From assembly GCF_003432485.1 (NCBI RefSeq), contig NZ_QVNQ01000001.1:248001-312000 (forward strand): 64,000 nt of DNA, read 5' to 3'. Of the stretch, positions 1-8,285 are shown piece after piece. The notes under the pieces were generated by a model that ran no database searches, was not told where the DNA came from, and worked only from the letters and a program-made list of their open reading frames with translations. Each line of letters begins with the position of its first letter. Within the stretch, counting starts at the first letter, position 1. The position numbers and the translations under genes were made by a program. This DNA comes from Actinomadura spongiicola (lineage in GTDB: Bacteria > Actinomycetota > Actinomycetes > Streptosporangiales > Streptosporangiaceae).

Positions 1-2050
1 CCAGAACGATCGTGTCGTACTTCCCGGCCAGATCGGCGTAGTCATCGGCGGAGACCACCTTGTAGTCGATGCCGTAGTGGTCCAACATCCACGTCATCCA
101 GCCTCCGGGCATGTTGTTCGCCCCGCGGATCAACCCGACCTTGGTGCCGGGCTTGAGGGTGAAGCCGTCGACCTCGGGTGCCTTGTCCGTCCCGTAGACC
201 TGCAGGCCGGTGTCCGCCGAGACGCGCTGGAGCACCTGCCGGGCCTGCGAGGTCGCCGGGACCACGACCGTCCCCGGCGCGAACGTCCGGTCGGCGGCCT
301 TGAACTCCTCGGACGACCGGAACGTCGGCACGTTCGCCCTCTGGAGCCGGGACAGCACGTGCGCGACGCCGTACGACTCCGGCCCGACCAGGTAGGCGCC
401 GCGCGGCGACTCCGGCATCCGCACCTGCTCCGGCCGCACCTGCTGGACGCGCCGCACCGACGCCTTGACCTGCTCCTTGATCGGGTCGACGTCCACGCCG
501 AGCAGCAACGCGACGTTGTCGGTCGTCTCGCTGTACGGCATGATCAGCGGACATTGCCCGCACTTACGTGCCGCAGTTTCCGGATATTTGTCGATTTCGA
601 GGAGCTGGTTGATCCAGCGACCGAGCGGCTGCCGGGTGCGCAGCACGTACGAACCCGCCGCATAGGTCTTGCCGCCCGCCGTGAACGGGGCCGTGGCCTG
701 ATCGATCTCCACACGCCCGAACTCGAAGATCCGCATCATCTCCAGCACCGCGAACGGGTCGCGCTGCCCGGCCGGAACCACATACGCCTGCGGGGTGCCC
801 GGCTCGACGTCCGGGAGAGCCACCCCATTACGGGCGGTCTGGTAGAGATTGTTGAACAACCAAGACTCAGGGTTCTTCGCGACATTCTCGATCCCCGCGT
901 AGGCGGCCGTCTTGCCATACGCGACGATCTGCTCCAGCGTCCAGGTGTCCTTGTCGTACGGCTGGAGCATCCGCATCGTCCGGTTCTGCGAACCGAGCGG
1001 CTTGCCGTCGGACGAGGTGAACGGGTACGCGAGGTCCCTGGCGCTGGCGATCTCGGTCAGGAACAGCGACGTGCCGAGGAACGTGGAGAACCCCATCACG
1101 TCGGCGTTCCAGAAGATGCCGTACGCGTCGTCGGTGCCGACACCCTTCTTACCCTCGGCGGTCAACGCACGCGCCGCATGCTGACCCTGCAAGGTCGCCG
1201 ACTGGAGGGTGATCGGGTCGACGCCACTGCCGAGCGGCTCATCGTACGGAGGCGTCCACAACCGTGGCCCCGTAGTACCGGCCTGGTGCATGTAATGCGC
1301 GACGACCGGACGGTACGTCTGCTCCAACAACACACGAGTGCGGGACTCCCGCTGCGTGAACATGAACCAGTCACGGTTGTTGTCGTGCCCGACATACCGG
1401 TGGTACAGGTCCGGGTAGACGCGGTTGTAAGCGGTGCCCGCGGTCTTGTTGAAGTGGTCGACAACGAGATGCTGACCGTCCGGGTTAGCGGATGGGATTA
1501 CCAGCAGAACCGCGTTGTCGAGCACGGTCTCGGTGTAGTCGGAGTCCTCGGTGGCGAACCGGTGGACGATGTCCATCAGCGCCTGCGTGTTACCCACCTC
1601 CGTGGAGTGCAGCGTGCCCTCGATGAGGTAGACGGGCTTGCTCCGCTCGGACAGTCGGCGGGCCTCCTGCTCGGAGATCCCGCGCGGGTCCGCGAGCCGC
1701 TGGTTGTCCCGGACGATCTGCTTGAGGTTGCGCAGGTTCCGAGGCGAGCTCACGAACAACACCGGGTAGTCGTTGCCCATCGTTGTTCTGTCGACGACCT
1801 GGTAGTTCACCCGGTCGGACTTGTCTGCGATCAATCGGAGATACTGCTTGATCTTGTCGAATCCGGCGAGTTTTCCGGTCGTGCCCATGGCGAACCCGAA
1901 GAAGTTCTCGGGCGCTGGGATGTTCTTGGCCTGCGCGGTACGTCTCACCGAGGCGCCCGCGCCGAACGCGTCGGCGTGCACAGGCACGCCGACGAGCACG
2001 ACGAGGGCCACCAGGGCGGCCGCCGCGCGGGATGAAACCCGCGACAGCAT
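1..2050 (-). CDS. M14 family zinc carboxypeptidase, secreted (C-terminus beyond left edge)
   Basis: Translating the minus strand from the ATG at 2050 gives about 683 residues running off the left edge without a stop, so the gene is partial. Residues 1-26 form a signal peptide (RR near the start, a hydrophobic Ala/Val/Leu core, then VHADA). The peptidase domain follows. H148-S-T-E151 is the H-x-x-E zinc pair of M14 carboxypeptidases, N224-N-R226 matches the substrate-carboxylate residues, and H252 or H255 in AHYMHQ supplies the third zinc ligand. The family hydrolyses C-terminal or peptidoglycan-type peptide bonds outside the cell. A long C-terminal region of over 300 residues continues past the catalytic part, as in large actinobacterial M14 proteins. 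An AGGAG-like RBS precedes the start. The glutamate general base lies in a part I did not pin down, so the exact subfamily is open. Confidence 0.85.
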   Translation of the reverse strand, partial: MLSRVSSRAAAALVALVVLVGVPVHADAFGAGASVRRTAQAKNIPAPENFFGFAMGTTGKLAGFDKIKQYLRLIADKSDRVNYQVVDRTTMGNDYPVLFVSSPRNLRNLKQIVRDNQRLADPRGISEQEARRLSERSKPVYLIEGTLHSTEVGNTQALMDIVHRFATEDSDYTETVLDNAVLLVIPSANPDGQHLVVDHFNKTAGTAYNRVYPDLYHRYVGHDNNRDWFMFTQRESRTRVLLEQTYRPVVAHYMHQAGTTGPRLWTPPYDEPLGSGVDPITLQSATLQGQHAARALTAEGKKGVGTDDAYGIFWNADVMGFSTFLGTSLFLTEIASARDLAYPFTSSDGKPLGSQNRTMRMLQPYDKDTWTLEQIVAYGKTAAYAGIENVAKNPESWLFNNLYQTARNGVALPDVEPGTPQAYVVPAGQRDPFAVLEMMRIFEFGRVEIDQATAPFTAGGKTYAAGSYVLRTRQPLGRWINQLLEIDKYPETAARKCGQCPLIMPYSETTDNVALLLGVDVDPIKEQVKASVRRVQQVRPEQVRMPESPRGAYLVGPESYGVAHVLSRLQRANVPTFRSSEEFKAADRTFAPGTVVVPATSQARQVLQRVSADTGLQVYGTDKAPEVDGFTLKPGTKVGLIRGANNMPGGWMTWMLDHYGIDYKVVSADDYADLAGKYDTIVL

Positions 2051-2349
2051 CCGGTCTCCTGATGAACGTGGGGGAGGGGACACTGACCGGTCAGTTGCGC
2101 CAAGCGTGAATCGGCTTTGTCGATCAGTCAAGACCTTGATCACTCCTGACCGCGACCATTCCGCACTTCGACCACCAATGTCCGGACCCCGCCCCCCACC
2201 TGTCGGCCCCACCCAAGCCCTCCACACCATGCTCAACCGCCCGAACGACCCTCCCCGCCGAGGCCCCGGCCGCCAACCGCTCAGCGAAAGCAGGGCGTCC
2301 ACCCCGCGGCAGCGGCGAGGCATGGGCAACCCTCGCCGCCCACAAGAGG

Positions 2350-3184
2350 CTCTAGCCGCGCAGATGAAGGCGTGTTGTAGCCATCGGCGCCTTGGTCGCC
2401 ACTCCAACTACTCAAGACCAGGCCGCCCGTAACCGGCACGCCCTGCCATCCGCCACGCCCGACGAAGGAAACAGGATTCCAGACCGTGTCTGAACTGGTC
2501 CTCAGCCACGCGCAGGCGTCCGACTCCCCCGATCCGACAACGGCACGCGGACGATTGCGAAGCGACATCGAGCTCGCTAACCGCCTAGCTACGGCAAGCG
2601 GTCCATGCGAGCGCTCCGACCGCGCCTGAGGCACACCCAAACCAGCAGCGGACGAAGGCGGATGAACCCCAGGCCGCGAACGGAGTAGGGGCGTGGTCAC
2701 CACATCGCGCAGCTGCTCAAGAACCAGGTCGCAGGTAACCGGCACACCCTGCCATCCGGTGCGCTCGGCGAACACACCAGGATCCCCAAGCCGTGTCACA
2801 GGTGGCCCTGAACCCCGCGCGGACATCCAGGTACATCAAGTCCAAAGACAGGGCGCGGGCGGTTTGCAACATGAGCCGTCCGGCGACGAGCGCTCTGACG
2901 GCACATGAGACATGCCCCCGGCAAGCGGCAGAAGATGGGTGAACCCCAGGCCGCGAACGGGGTGGGGGTCGTGGTCACCACATCGCGCAGCTGCTCAAAG
3001 ACCGGGTGGCGCGTAGCCGGCACGCCATAGCCGTCAATCACGTCAGGCGAACCCAGCGGGATCCTAGGCCGTTTCAAGTGGCTTCAGCGACGTGCCGGCG
3101 CCCGACTACCTCCGATCCGACGATGGGATGCGGACGTTGGGAGGGCAACGCGTCGAGCTCGCTGGCGGCATTATGAGGCACGTC
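2350..3184. repeat. Decayed tandem array of the 3' end of the NmrA-like gene
   Basis: Downstream of the NmrA-like gene (stop at 3185, minus strand) a block of about 270-305 bp recurs in degenerate form. The segment beginning near 3216 inside the gene reappears near 2944 and 2667, with a more worn copy around 2360-2640 (anchor at 2408, matching 2713). Translated on the minus strand, the C-terminal stretch EQPRDVVTTTPTPLAAW reads EQLRDVVTTTPTPFAAW in the nearest copy and EQLRDVVTTP, then a frameshift, in the next. The linking sequence (CGAGCTCGCT, CCGATCCGAC) also recurs. These are copies of the gene's last codons plus downstream DNA, not a gene. I see nothing else between 2051 and 2349. Confidence 0.8.
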
Positions 3185-4057
3185 CTAAGCAAGCAGTGGA
3201 CGTAGGTGGGTGTAGGCCCAGGCCGCGAGCGGAGTGGGGGTCGTGGTGACCACGTCGCGCGGCTGCTCGGGGACCAGGTCGCGCGTACCGGCGGCCATCC
3301 CGGCGATGCCCTCCACGGCGCCCGGCGGCAGCCCGGCCGAACGCAGCGCGGTACGAACATCGTCGTCGCTGACGACGTTCAGCCGGATCGGCTTGCCCAG
3401 TACCTCGGTCAGCGTTTCCGCCACCTGCTCGAACGTGAGGTCCTCGGGCCCGTGGACGCCCTGCACGACACGGCCCGTCCACGAGTCGTTGAGCAGCCGC
3501 GCGGCGACGACGTCACCGACGTCACGTGGATCGACCCACGCCATCGGTCTGTCGGGCCGGAAGGACGTGGTCAACATGCCCGCGGCCAGGCCGTCCAAGT
3601 CCATGAGGAGGTTGGTGAAGAAATAGCCGCAACGCAAGTGAAGCGTGTCGGCGCCGGTAGCGTCGAGCCGCTCCTCGATCCGCGCCAGCCCGTCGATGTG
3701 GCCGACGCCGTGACGCTTCTCGGCCCCTACGCTGCTCAAGAGGACCACGCGGGGGACGTCCCCTGCTCGGGCGGCGTCGACCAGGGCGGAGGCCGTCCGC
3801 TCCGAGGTTCCGATCGGGTCCTCGGACGTGTGCGGGGTCGGGTCGACCCAGAAGACCGTCCGCGCGCCGGACGTCGCCTTCCGAACGAACGCGGCATCGG
3901 TCATGTCGCCGCGCCAAACGTCCACGCGCTCACGGGTGGCCGCGTCCAGCCGCGCCGGGTCGCGGACCAGTACCCGCGGACGAACACCCGCCTGCAACAA
4001 CAACCGAACCACCCGCGACCCCACGTGTCCGGTCGGTGTGGTGACCACAATGGTCAT
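3185..4057 (-). CDS. NmrA-like NAD(P)-binding oxidoreductase / atypical SDR
   Basis: A 290-residue protein if started at the ATG at 4057, which follows AGGGGGC with good spacing. The open frame runs further upstream, but that part is Arg/Gly-rich and family-unlike. It begins MTIVVTTPTGHVGSRVV, a strand followed by the T-G-x-x-G dinucleotide-binding turn of NmrA/NAD(P)H-binding Rossmann proteins. The lengthy middle (DPARLD, GDMTD, FWVDPTP, LLSSVGA) matches the family pattern of a nucleotide-sugar-epimerase-like fold without the usual Tyr-x3-Lys catalytic pair. Members act as redox sensors or quinone/azo-type reductases; the substrate is unknown here. The C-terminus (PRDVVTTTPTPLAAW) is the segment copied downstream. 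Confidence 0.8.
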   Translation of the reverse strand: MTIVVTTPTGHVGSRVVRLLLQAGVRPRVLVRDPARLDAATRERVDVWRGDMTDAAFVRKATSGARTVFWVDPTPHTSEDPIGTSERTASALVDAARAGDVPRVVLLSSVGAEKRHGVGHIDGLARIEERLDATGADTLHLRCGYFFTNLLMDLDGLAAGMLTTSFRPDRPMAWVDPRDVGDVVAARLLNDSWTGRVVQGVHGPEDLTFEQVAETLTEVLGKPIRLNVVSDDDVRTALRSAGLPPGAVEGIAGMAAGTRDLVPEQPRDVVTTTPTPLAAWAYTHLRPLLA

Positions 4058-4214
4058 CTCAGTGCCCCCTGTCTCAGTGCCAGTCACCTCGCACCCTAGA
4101 AACCGGCACCGACACTTTTCGTCCGCGCTCCGCACCACGGCTCCGCCACGCCCACCCCGGAGCATCCCCGTCCCACAACGACGCCACCGTCGGGCCCGCG
4201 AAACCACGCCTCAA

Positions 4215-4549
4215 CTCGCCTGCGGCCACCAGGCGTTCTGGACGATCTCCGGCAGCTCTCCCAGGTCGGCGCCTCGCACCCTGGATCGGCATTGACAAGT
4301 GCCCACCTTCACTCCACAGCACGGCTCCGGCGCAGCCAGGAGAGAAGGCTTCGCATGCTGCGGAGGATCCGTATGGAACTTGAAACCGGATGCTTTCGAA
4401 GCGTCTGCTCGCGTTCTGGACGGCCGCCGTCAGTGTCTTCAGGTTGGGTGCCTCGCGCCCTAAGGATCGGCGTTGACAGTTGCCGCCCTCGCTTCGCATC
4501 ACGCCTTGGGCAGCCACCGTTGGAGCTTCCCCGCGCATGATGACGCCTG
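4215..4549. repeat. Decayed tandem copies of the 3' end of the YjbR-like gene
   Basis: Two degenerate copies lie just downstream of the YjbR-like gene (stop at 4550, minus strand). The motif GCGTYCTGGACGAYCTC in the gene's last codons (around 4619) reappears near 4233 and, more worn, near 4411. A second shared block (GCCTCGCRCCCT-GGATCGGC-TTGACA) occurs at about 4270 and 4449, giving a spacing of about 178 bp. TTGARAYCGGRTGCT is shared between about 4380 and the gene end at about 4559. The rest of 4058-4214 shows no gene. Confidence 0.65.
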
Positions 4550-4978
4550 TCAGGGCGTTGAGATCGGGTGCTCTTGGAGCCAGGCGTCTGTTCGTCTCCG
4601 CGACGCCTGGGATAGCCATGCGTCCTGGACGACCTCGGTCAGCTCTTCCAGTGTGAGTTCGCCGATGCGGCTTGCCCGGAGGAGTACCGAGCGGTGGCCG
4701 TCGAAGTGGGGTGTCGTGAAGAACGGTGATTTCTCGTCTTGGACGAGCGCCAGTTTGTCCGACTCGGAGGGCACCCAGAACACGATCACGTCGGGGTAGC
4801 GCTCACCGGTGTCGGGATCCACCGCGTCGGGACGAGGAGTGCGGAAGAACACGAAAGACTTCCCGCCGACCTGGTAGACGGGGTTGCCGCTCTTGCCGTG
4901 CTCGACGGTGACATGAGGCATCCCCATGGCCAGGGCGTGTACGTCCTCGACTTTGGCGCGGCGCTTCCCTGCCACCAT
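4550..4978 (-). CDS. MmcQ/YjbR family protein
   Basis: A 142-residue protein starting at the ATG at 4978. Its N-terminal helix and strand (VEDVHALAMGMPHVTVEHG), central strands (PVYQVGGKSFVFFRTPR, VIVFWVPSESDK) and the FFTTPHFDGHRSVLLR segment are typical of the MmcQ/YjbR (CyaY-like fold, DUF419) family, of normal length. These proteins have a double-wing DNA-binding-like fold; no enzymatic activity is established and the physiological role is unknown. The last 20 codons (DAWLSQASRRR to the end) are the part found in degraded copies downstream. The gene is separate from dnaB, which ends 37 bp downstream on the same strand. Confidence 0.85.
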   Translation of the reverse strand: MVAGKRRAKVEDVHALAMGMPHVTVEHGKSGNPVYQVGGKSFVFFRTPRPDAVDPDTGERYPDVIVFWVPSESDKLALVQDEKSPFFTTPHFDGHRSVLLRASRIGELTLEELTEVVQDAWLSQASRRRTDAWLQEHPISTP

Positions 4979-5015
4979 TCCCCCAGCGTAACGTCCTGTC
5001 GTCGGGGCGATTCGG

Positions 5016-7955
5016 CTACTGGGCCATGTCGACGAAGCGGCTGTAGTGACCCTGGAAGGCGACGGTGACGGTCGCGGTGGGGCCGTTACGGTGCTTGGCC
5101 ACGATCAGGTCGGCCTCCCCGGCGCGTGGCGACTCCTTCTCGTAGGCGTCCTCGCGATGCAGGAGGATCACCATGTCCGCGTCCTGCTCGATCGATCCCG
5201 ACTCGCGGAGGTCGGAGACCATGGGTTTCTTGTCCGTCCGCTGCTCGGGACCTCGGTTGAGCTGCGACAAAGCGATGACCGGAACGCCCAGCTCCTTCGC
5301 GAGAAGTTTCAGCGAGCGGGAGAACTCCGACACCTCGACCTGACGGCTTTCGACCCGCTTGCCCGAGGTCATCAGTTGCAGATAGTCGACGATGACGAGG
5401 CGCAGGTCGTGCTGTTGTTTGAGCCTTCGGCACTTGGCGCGGATCTCCATCATCGACATGTTCGGCGAATCGTCGATGAACAGCGGGGCCTCGGCGACCT
5501 CGCTCATCCGCCGGGCGAGGCGCGTCCAGTCCTCGTCCTGCATGGTGCCGGACCTCATCGCGTGCAGTGCCACCCGCGCCTCCGCGGACAGCAGCCGCAT
5601 GGTGATCTCGTTGCGCCCCATCTCCAGGCTGAAGAACGCCGAGGTCAGACCGTGTTTGATGGACGCGGCGCGGGCGAAGTCGAGCGCGAGGGTGGAGTTG
5701 TGCGTCGGGATGCAGGAACGTCCGGCCAGATACATGTGGTCGGCGTTGTCGACCTGGACGCACCGGACCGGCACGCTCTCGACCGGCCGGACGCCAACGA
5801 TGTACCGCACCCGCGTCGTGGGGTGGACGCTCTTGCGCTGCCGCGCCGCCTTGCGCGGCAACCGGAACACCGTCTCGGCGGGTGTGAAATCGATCCGGTG
5901 GAGGGTCGAGGTCTCGGGCGTCTGTCCGTCGACCTTCTCGATCGTCGCGCGGTGGCCGAGGCTCAGAATCAGCTCGTGGGCGCCCTCGGCCAGCCGCTTG
6001 TCGACCAACGCGAGCTGCACCTGCCCGGTCTCTGACACGTGTCCGGCGGTGTCGAGCATTCCCGCCAGCAACGCCCGCCGCTGCTCTTCGGACGCCCGCA
6101 GATACGGAACCGGGATGTGCTTGTTCTGCCACAGGCCCGCTTTTTGGATCTTGTGCGGGAGCCCTGGGAGGTCGAACCGGCCTGAAGTGGGGTGCCGCCT
6201 GACGGGTTGTCCGGCCGCCTTGATCTCTTGCAGGATCTCCTCGTCGAAGCATGTGACGCCGTCTTCGCAGCTGCGGCCGTTCCCGAGCCATGCTCCGAGC
6301 ACGTAGGGCTCGATGGGAAGGTCTGCTTTCGGAAGCTGGAAGGGGGCGGCCACCTCAACGGCATGGTTCGGGCGATCGTCGCAACGTACGGTCGCGGCGA
6401 TCTCTTCGGTGGTCTTGATCGGCCGGTGCCGCGCCGGGGTCGCGGAGTTCTTCGGACGCGCCGCTCGGTAGGGACTCGTGCGTTCGTGGCGAACCTGGCG
6501 CGGCGCGATGCTCGCCAGACCGCGAGCGCCCGATCGCCAGGTGACCGCGTGCGATGCGCTTCCGAGCTCCGAACCGGCCCCGGACGCCGCCTGGCGATAC
6601 AAGACGACCTCTGGAGCCGCCCACAGGCCACGGTCGATCGCGGTGACGGACCGGCCATGGCTCGCCCCGGTCTTGGTACTCGCGTCGATCTCGATGCCAT
6701 CGCCGAGGTGCTGGGTGACCGCGGGCGAAGCGTGTCTCAACTCCGAGCCGACCTCGGCCCCCGCCTGGCGATACGAGACGACCCCTTGAGACTGCCCGTC
6801 AGTATCGTTCGCCCATTGGCCGCGGTCGATCGCGGCTACGAACCGGCCATGGGTCGCTCTTGTTTTGGTGACCGCGTCGACCTTGGCGCCATTGCCGAGG
6901 TGCCGGTTGACCGCGTGTGAAGCGTCTCCCAACTCCGAGCCGGCCTCGGCCATCGCCTGGCGAGGCGAATGAGGGGGGTCGTCGGCGCCCATGGCCGATC
7001 GGACACGGTTGATCGTGGTGGGGGTCGCCCGGGTTTCGGCGTGTTGGCGACGGTCGGCGCGGGTCGTGGTGCGCCACTGGTGCTGGGCGTCGGCGACGAT
7101 CACCTCGCCGTCCGAGAATTCGATCTCGTAGCAGGGACGGCCGTGCATGACCTCGGTCGCGGCGACGACACGGGTCGGTCTGCCGTCGGCTCCGATCAGG
7201 TAGTCGCCGACGGAGACCTCGCCCATGGTGGTCCACCCGGACGGGGTGGGAAGGGGCGTGTCCAGACTTGTCGCCTTTCCCATGGCGGGTCGGGCGGCGA
7301 CCACGATCATCTGGCCGGGGTGGAGGCCGTTGGTGAGGGCGTCGAGGTCGGCGAAGCCGGTGGGGCAGCCGACCATCTGGCCGCCGCGGCTGCCGATGGC
7401 CTCGATCTCGTCCAGGGCGCCGGGCATGATCTCGCTGAGGGCGACGTAGTCCTCTCCGGCGCGCTTCTCGGCGATCGCGAAGACCTCGGCCTGGGCGCGG
7501 TCGAGGACCTCGTCGGCGTCCGCCCCGTCGGCGGCGTAGCCCATCTGGACGATGCGGGTGCCGGTCTCCACCAGCCGCCGCAGGATCGCCCGCTCATGGA
7601 CGATCTTGGCGTAGTACCCGGCGTTGGCCGCGGTGGGCACCAGGGAGATCAGGGTGTGCAGGTAGGGGGCGCCGCCGATGCGGCCGATCTCGCCGTTCTT
7701 GGTCAGTTCGCCGGCGACGGTGACGGCGTCCGCCGGGTCGCCGCGGCCGTACAGGTCGAGGATCGTGTCGTAGACGATCTGGTGCGCCGGACGGTAGAAG
7801 TCGGGGGTGCGCAGCATCTCGACGACTTCGGCGATGGCGTCCTGGGAGAGCAGCATGCCGCCGAGGACGCCCTGTTCCGCGGAGATGTCGTGCGGTGGGG
7901 TGCGCTCGAACTCGGCATCGGGAGGTCCAATCTCGGCCACGCTCACCGTCCGCAC
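5016..7955 (-). CDS. dnaB: Replicative DNA helicase DnaB, interrupted by an intein
   Basis: A 979-residue precursor. Residues 1-227 and 754-979 are DnaB; 228-753 is an intein, leaving a normal mature helicase of 453 residues. The N-terminal domain (20-120, PHDISAEQGVLGGML) is followed by the RecA-like ATPase. The Walker A loop ARPAMGK is split from STLALDF by the intein, Walker B is LRLVIVDYLQLM, and AKHRNGP carries the arginine finger. DnaB unwinds DNA ahead of the fork and is loaded at oriC through DnaA. The GTG at 7955 is the longest start; the GTG at 7946 is better spaced from AAGGGGG and is a likely alternative. Splicing is needed for ATPase function because the insertion lies inside the nucleotide-binding loop. 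Confidence 0.95.
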   Translation of the reverse strand: MRTVSVAEIGPPDAEFERTPPHDISAEQGVLGGMLLSQDAIAEVVEMLRTPDFYRPAHQIVYDTILDLYGRGDPADAVTVAGELTKNGEIGRIGGAPYLHTLISLVPTAANAGYYAKIVHERAILRRLVETGTRIVQMGYAADGADADEVLDRAQAEVFAIAEKRAGEDYVALSEIMPGALDEIEAIGSRGGQMVGCPTGFADLDALTNGLHPGQMIVVAARPAMGKATSLDTPLPTPSGWTTMGEVSVGDYLIGADGRPTRVVAATEVMHGRPCYEIEFSDGEVIVADAQHQWRTTTRADRRQHAETRATPTTINRVRSAMGADDPPHSPRQAMAEAGSELGDASHAVNRHLGNGAKVDAVTKTRATHGRFVAAIDRGQWANDTDGQSQGVVSYRQAGAEVGSELRHASPAVTQHLGDGIEIDASTKTGASHGRSVTAIDRGLWAAPEVVLYRQAASGAGSELGSASHAVTWRSGARGLASIAPRQVRHERTSPYRAARPKNSATPARHRPIKTTEEIAATVRCDDRPNHAVEVAAPFQLPKADLPIEPYVLGAWLGNGRSCEDGVTCFDEEILQEIKAAGQPVRRHPTSGRFDLPGLPHKIQKAGLWQNKHIPVPYLRASEEQRRALLAGMLDTAGHVSETGQVQLALVDKRLAEGAHELILSLGHRATIEKVDGQTPETSTLHRIDFTPAETVFRLPRKAARQRKSVHPTTRVRYIVGVRPVESVPVRCVQVDNADHMYLAGRSCIPTHNSTLALDFARAASIKHGLTSAFFSLEMGRNEITMRLLSAEARVALHAMRSGTMQDEDWTRLARRMSEVAEAPLFIDDSPNMSMMEIRAKCRRLKQQHDLRLVIVDYLQLMTSGKRVESRQVEVSEFSRSLKLLAKELGVPVIALSQLNRGPEQRTDKKPMVSDLRESGSIEQDADMVILLHREDAYEKESPRAGEADLIVAKHRNGPTATVTVAFQGHYSRFVDMAQ
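5697..7274 (-). other. Intein in DnaB Walker A (Ala-1, class 3 type, endonuclease motifs decayed)
   Basis: A 526-residue protein intron between K227 and S754 of the DnaB precursor. The first residue is Ala, not Cys or Ser, and the C-terminus is T751-H-N753 followed by Ser+1. Block B reads ADAQHQW (H292, W294), block F reads SVPVRCVQVD (C732), and block G ends IPTHN. Trp in block B, Cys in block F and Thr in block G is the signature reported for class 3 inteins, which use the block F Cys as first nucleophile. Two LAGLIDADG-like motifs remain, LGAWLGNG (554-560) and LLAGMLDTAG (629-638), but the catalytic acidic positions are N559 and A637. Between block B and these motifs lies a repeat-bearing insert (residues 332-488). 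Confidence 0.88.
6492..6962 (-). repeat. Threefold tandem repeat inside the DnaB intein
   Basis: DnaB precursor residues 332-488 consist of three consecutive related units of about 64, 58 and 35 residues. Each opens RQA-x(4)-GSEL-x(2)-ASxAV. The first two continue HLGxG, then TKT-x-A-(T/S)-HGR and AIDRG-x-W; the third is cut short. Similarity is visible in the DNA too (CTCCGAGCCG and GCCTGGCGA recur at about 180-190 bp spacing), so it is a recent partial tandem duplication. It lies between splicing block B and the endonuclease-like motifs and belongs to neither the Hint fold nor a known LAGLIDADG core. Confidence 0.8.
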
Positions 7956-8069
7956 CCCCTTCGTCTCGGTCGCCGGCGGCCCCGTCCGCCCCTCGCCGAC
8001 CGTCCATCACACGTCTACCGGAAGCGTCCGACATTCTCCCGAGCCGACGCGGCCCCGAGCAAAGCAGCC

Positions 8070-8146
8070 TGTGGACAACGCTGTGGACAGCCTGTGCAGA
8101 CACGCCGGTCGGGTTGTGCACGACCTGTGGACAACTCTGTGGACGT
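8070..8146. promoter_or_regulatory. DnaA-box group upstream of dnaB
   Basis: Four same-direction DnaA-box-like 9-mers occur in 77 bp of the dnaB/MATE intergenic region: TGTGGACAA at 8070, TGTGGACAG at 8082, TGTGGACAA at 8126 and TGTGGACGT at 8138. TGTGGACAA is the exact reverse complement of the actinobacterial box TTGTCCACA. The group lies 115-190 bp upstream of the dnaB start. Confidence 0.65.
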
Positions 8147-8241
8147 TCTGCGGAAAGTCCTTGCGCCACCCTGGATGACCTGCGGGAACTTCGTCCACCG
8201 GGTGTGTGTGAAGAAAAGTCGGCGATCCGGCGCCATGTAAG

Positions 8242-8278
8242 GCCTGAAATTATTAGGAAAATTACAGGCTGGTAGCCT
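8242..8278 (+). promoter_or_regulatory. Probable leaderless promoter and palindromic operator of the MATE gene
   Basis: TAGCCT at 8273-8278 sits seven bases before the GTG at 8286, the spacing expected if transcription starts at the start codon. Just upstream, at the -35 position, is an unusually AT-rich imperfect palindrome: GCCTGAAATT (8242-8251) and AATTACAGGC (8260-8269), matching at 9 of 10 positions. This is a candidate repressor site. Confidence 0.45.
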
Positions 8279-8285
8279 CGGCGCG

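Noticed and set aside
77..2035. Long plus-strand open frame opposite the M14 gene
   Set aside because: Frame shadow of the minus-strand peptidase; Arg/Val/Gly-rich with no family features.
4058..4207. N-terminal extension of the NmrA-like protein to 4207
   Set aside because: The Rossmann start motif and a good RBS fit the ATG at 4057; the extension is Arg/Gly-rich.
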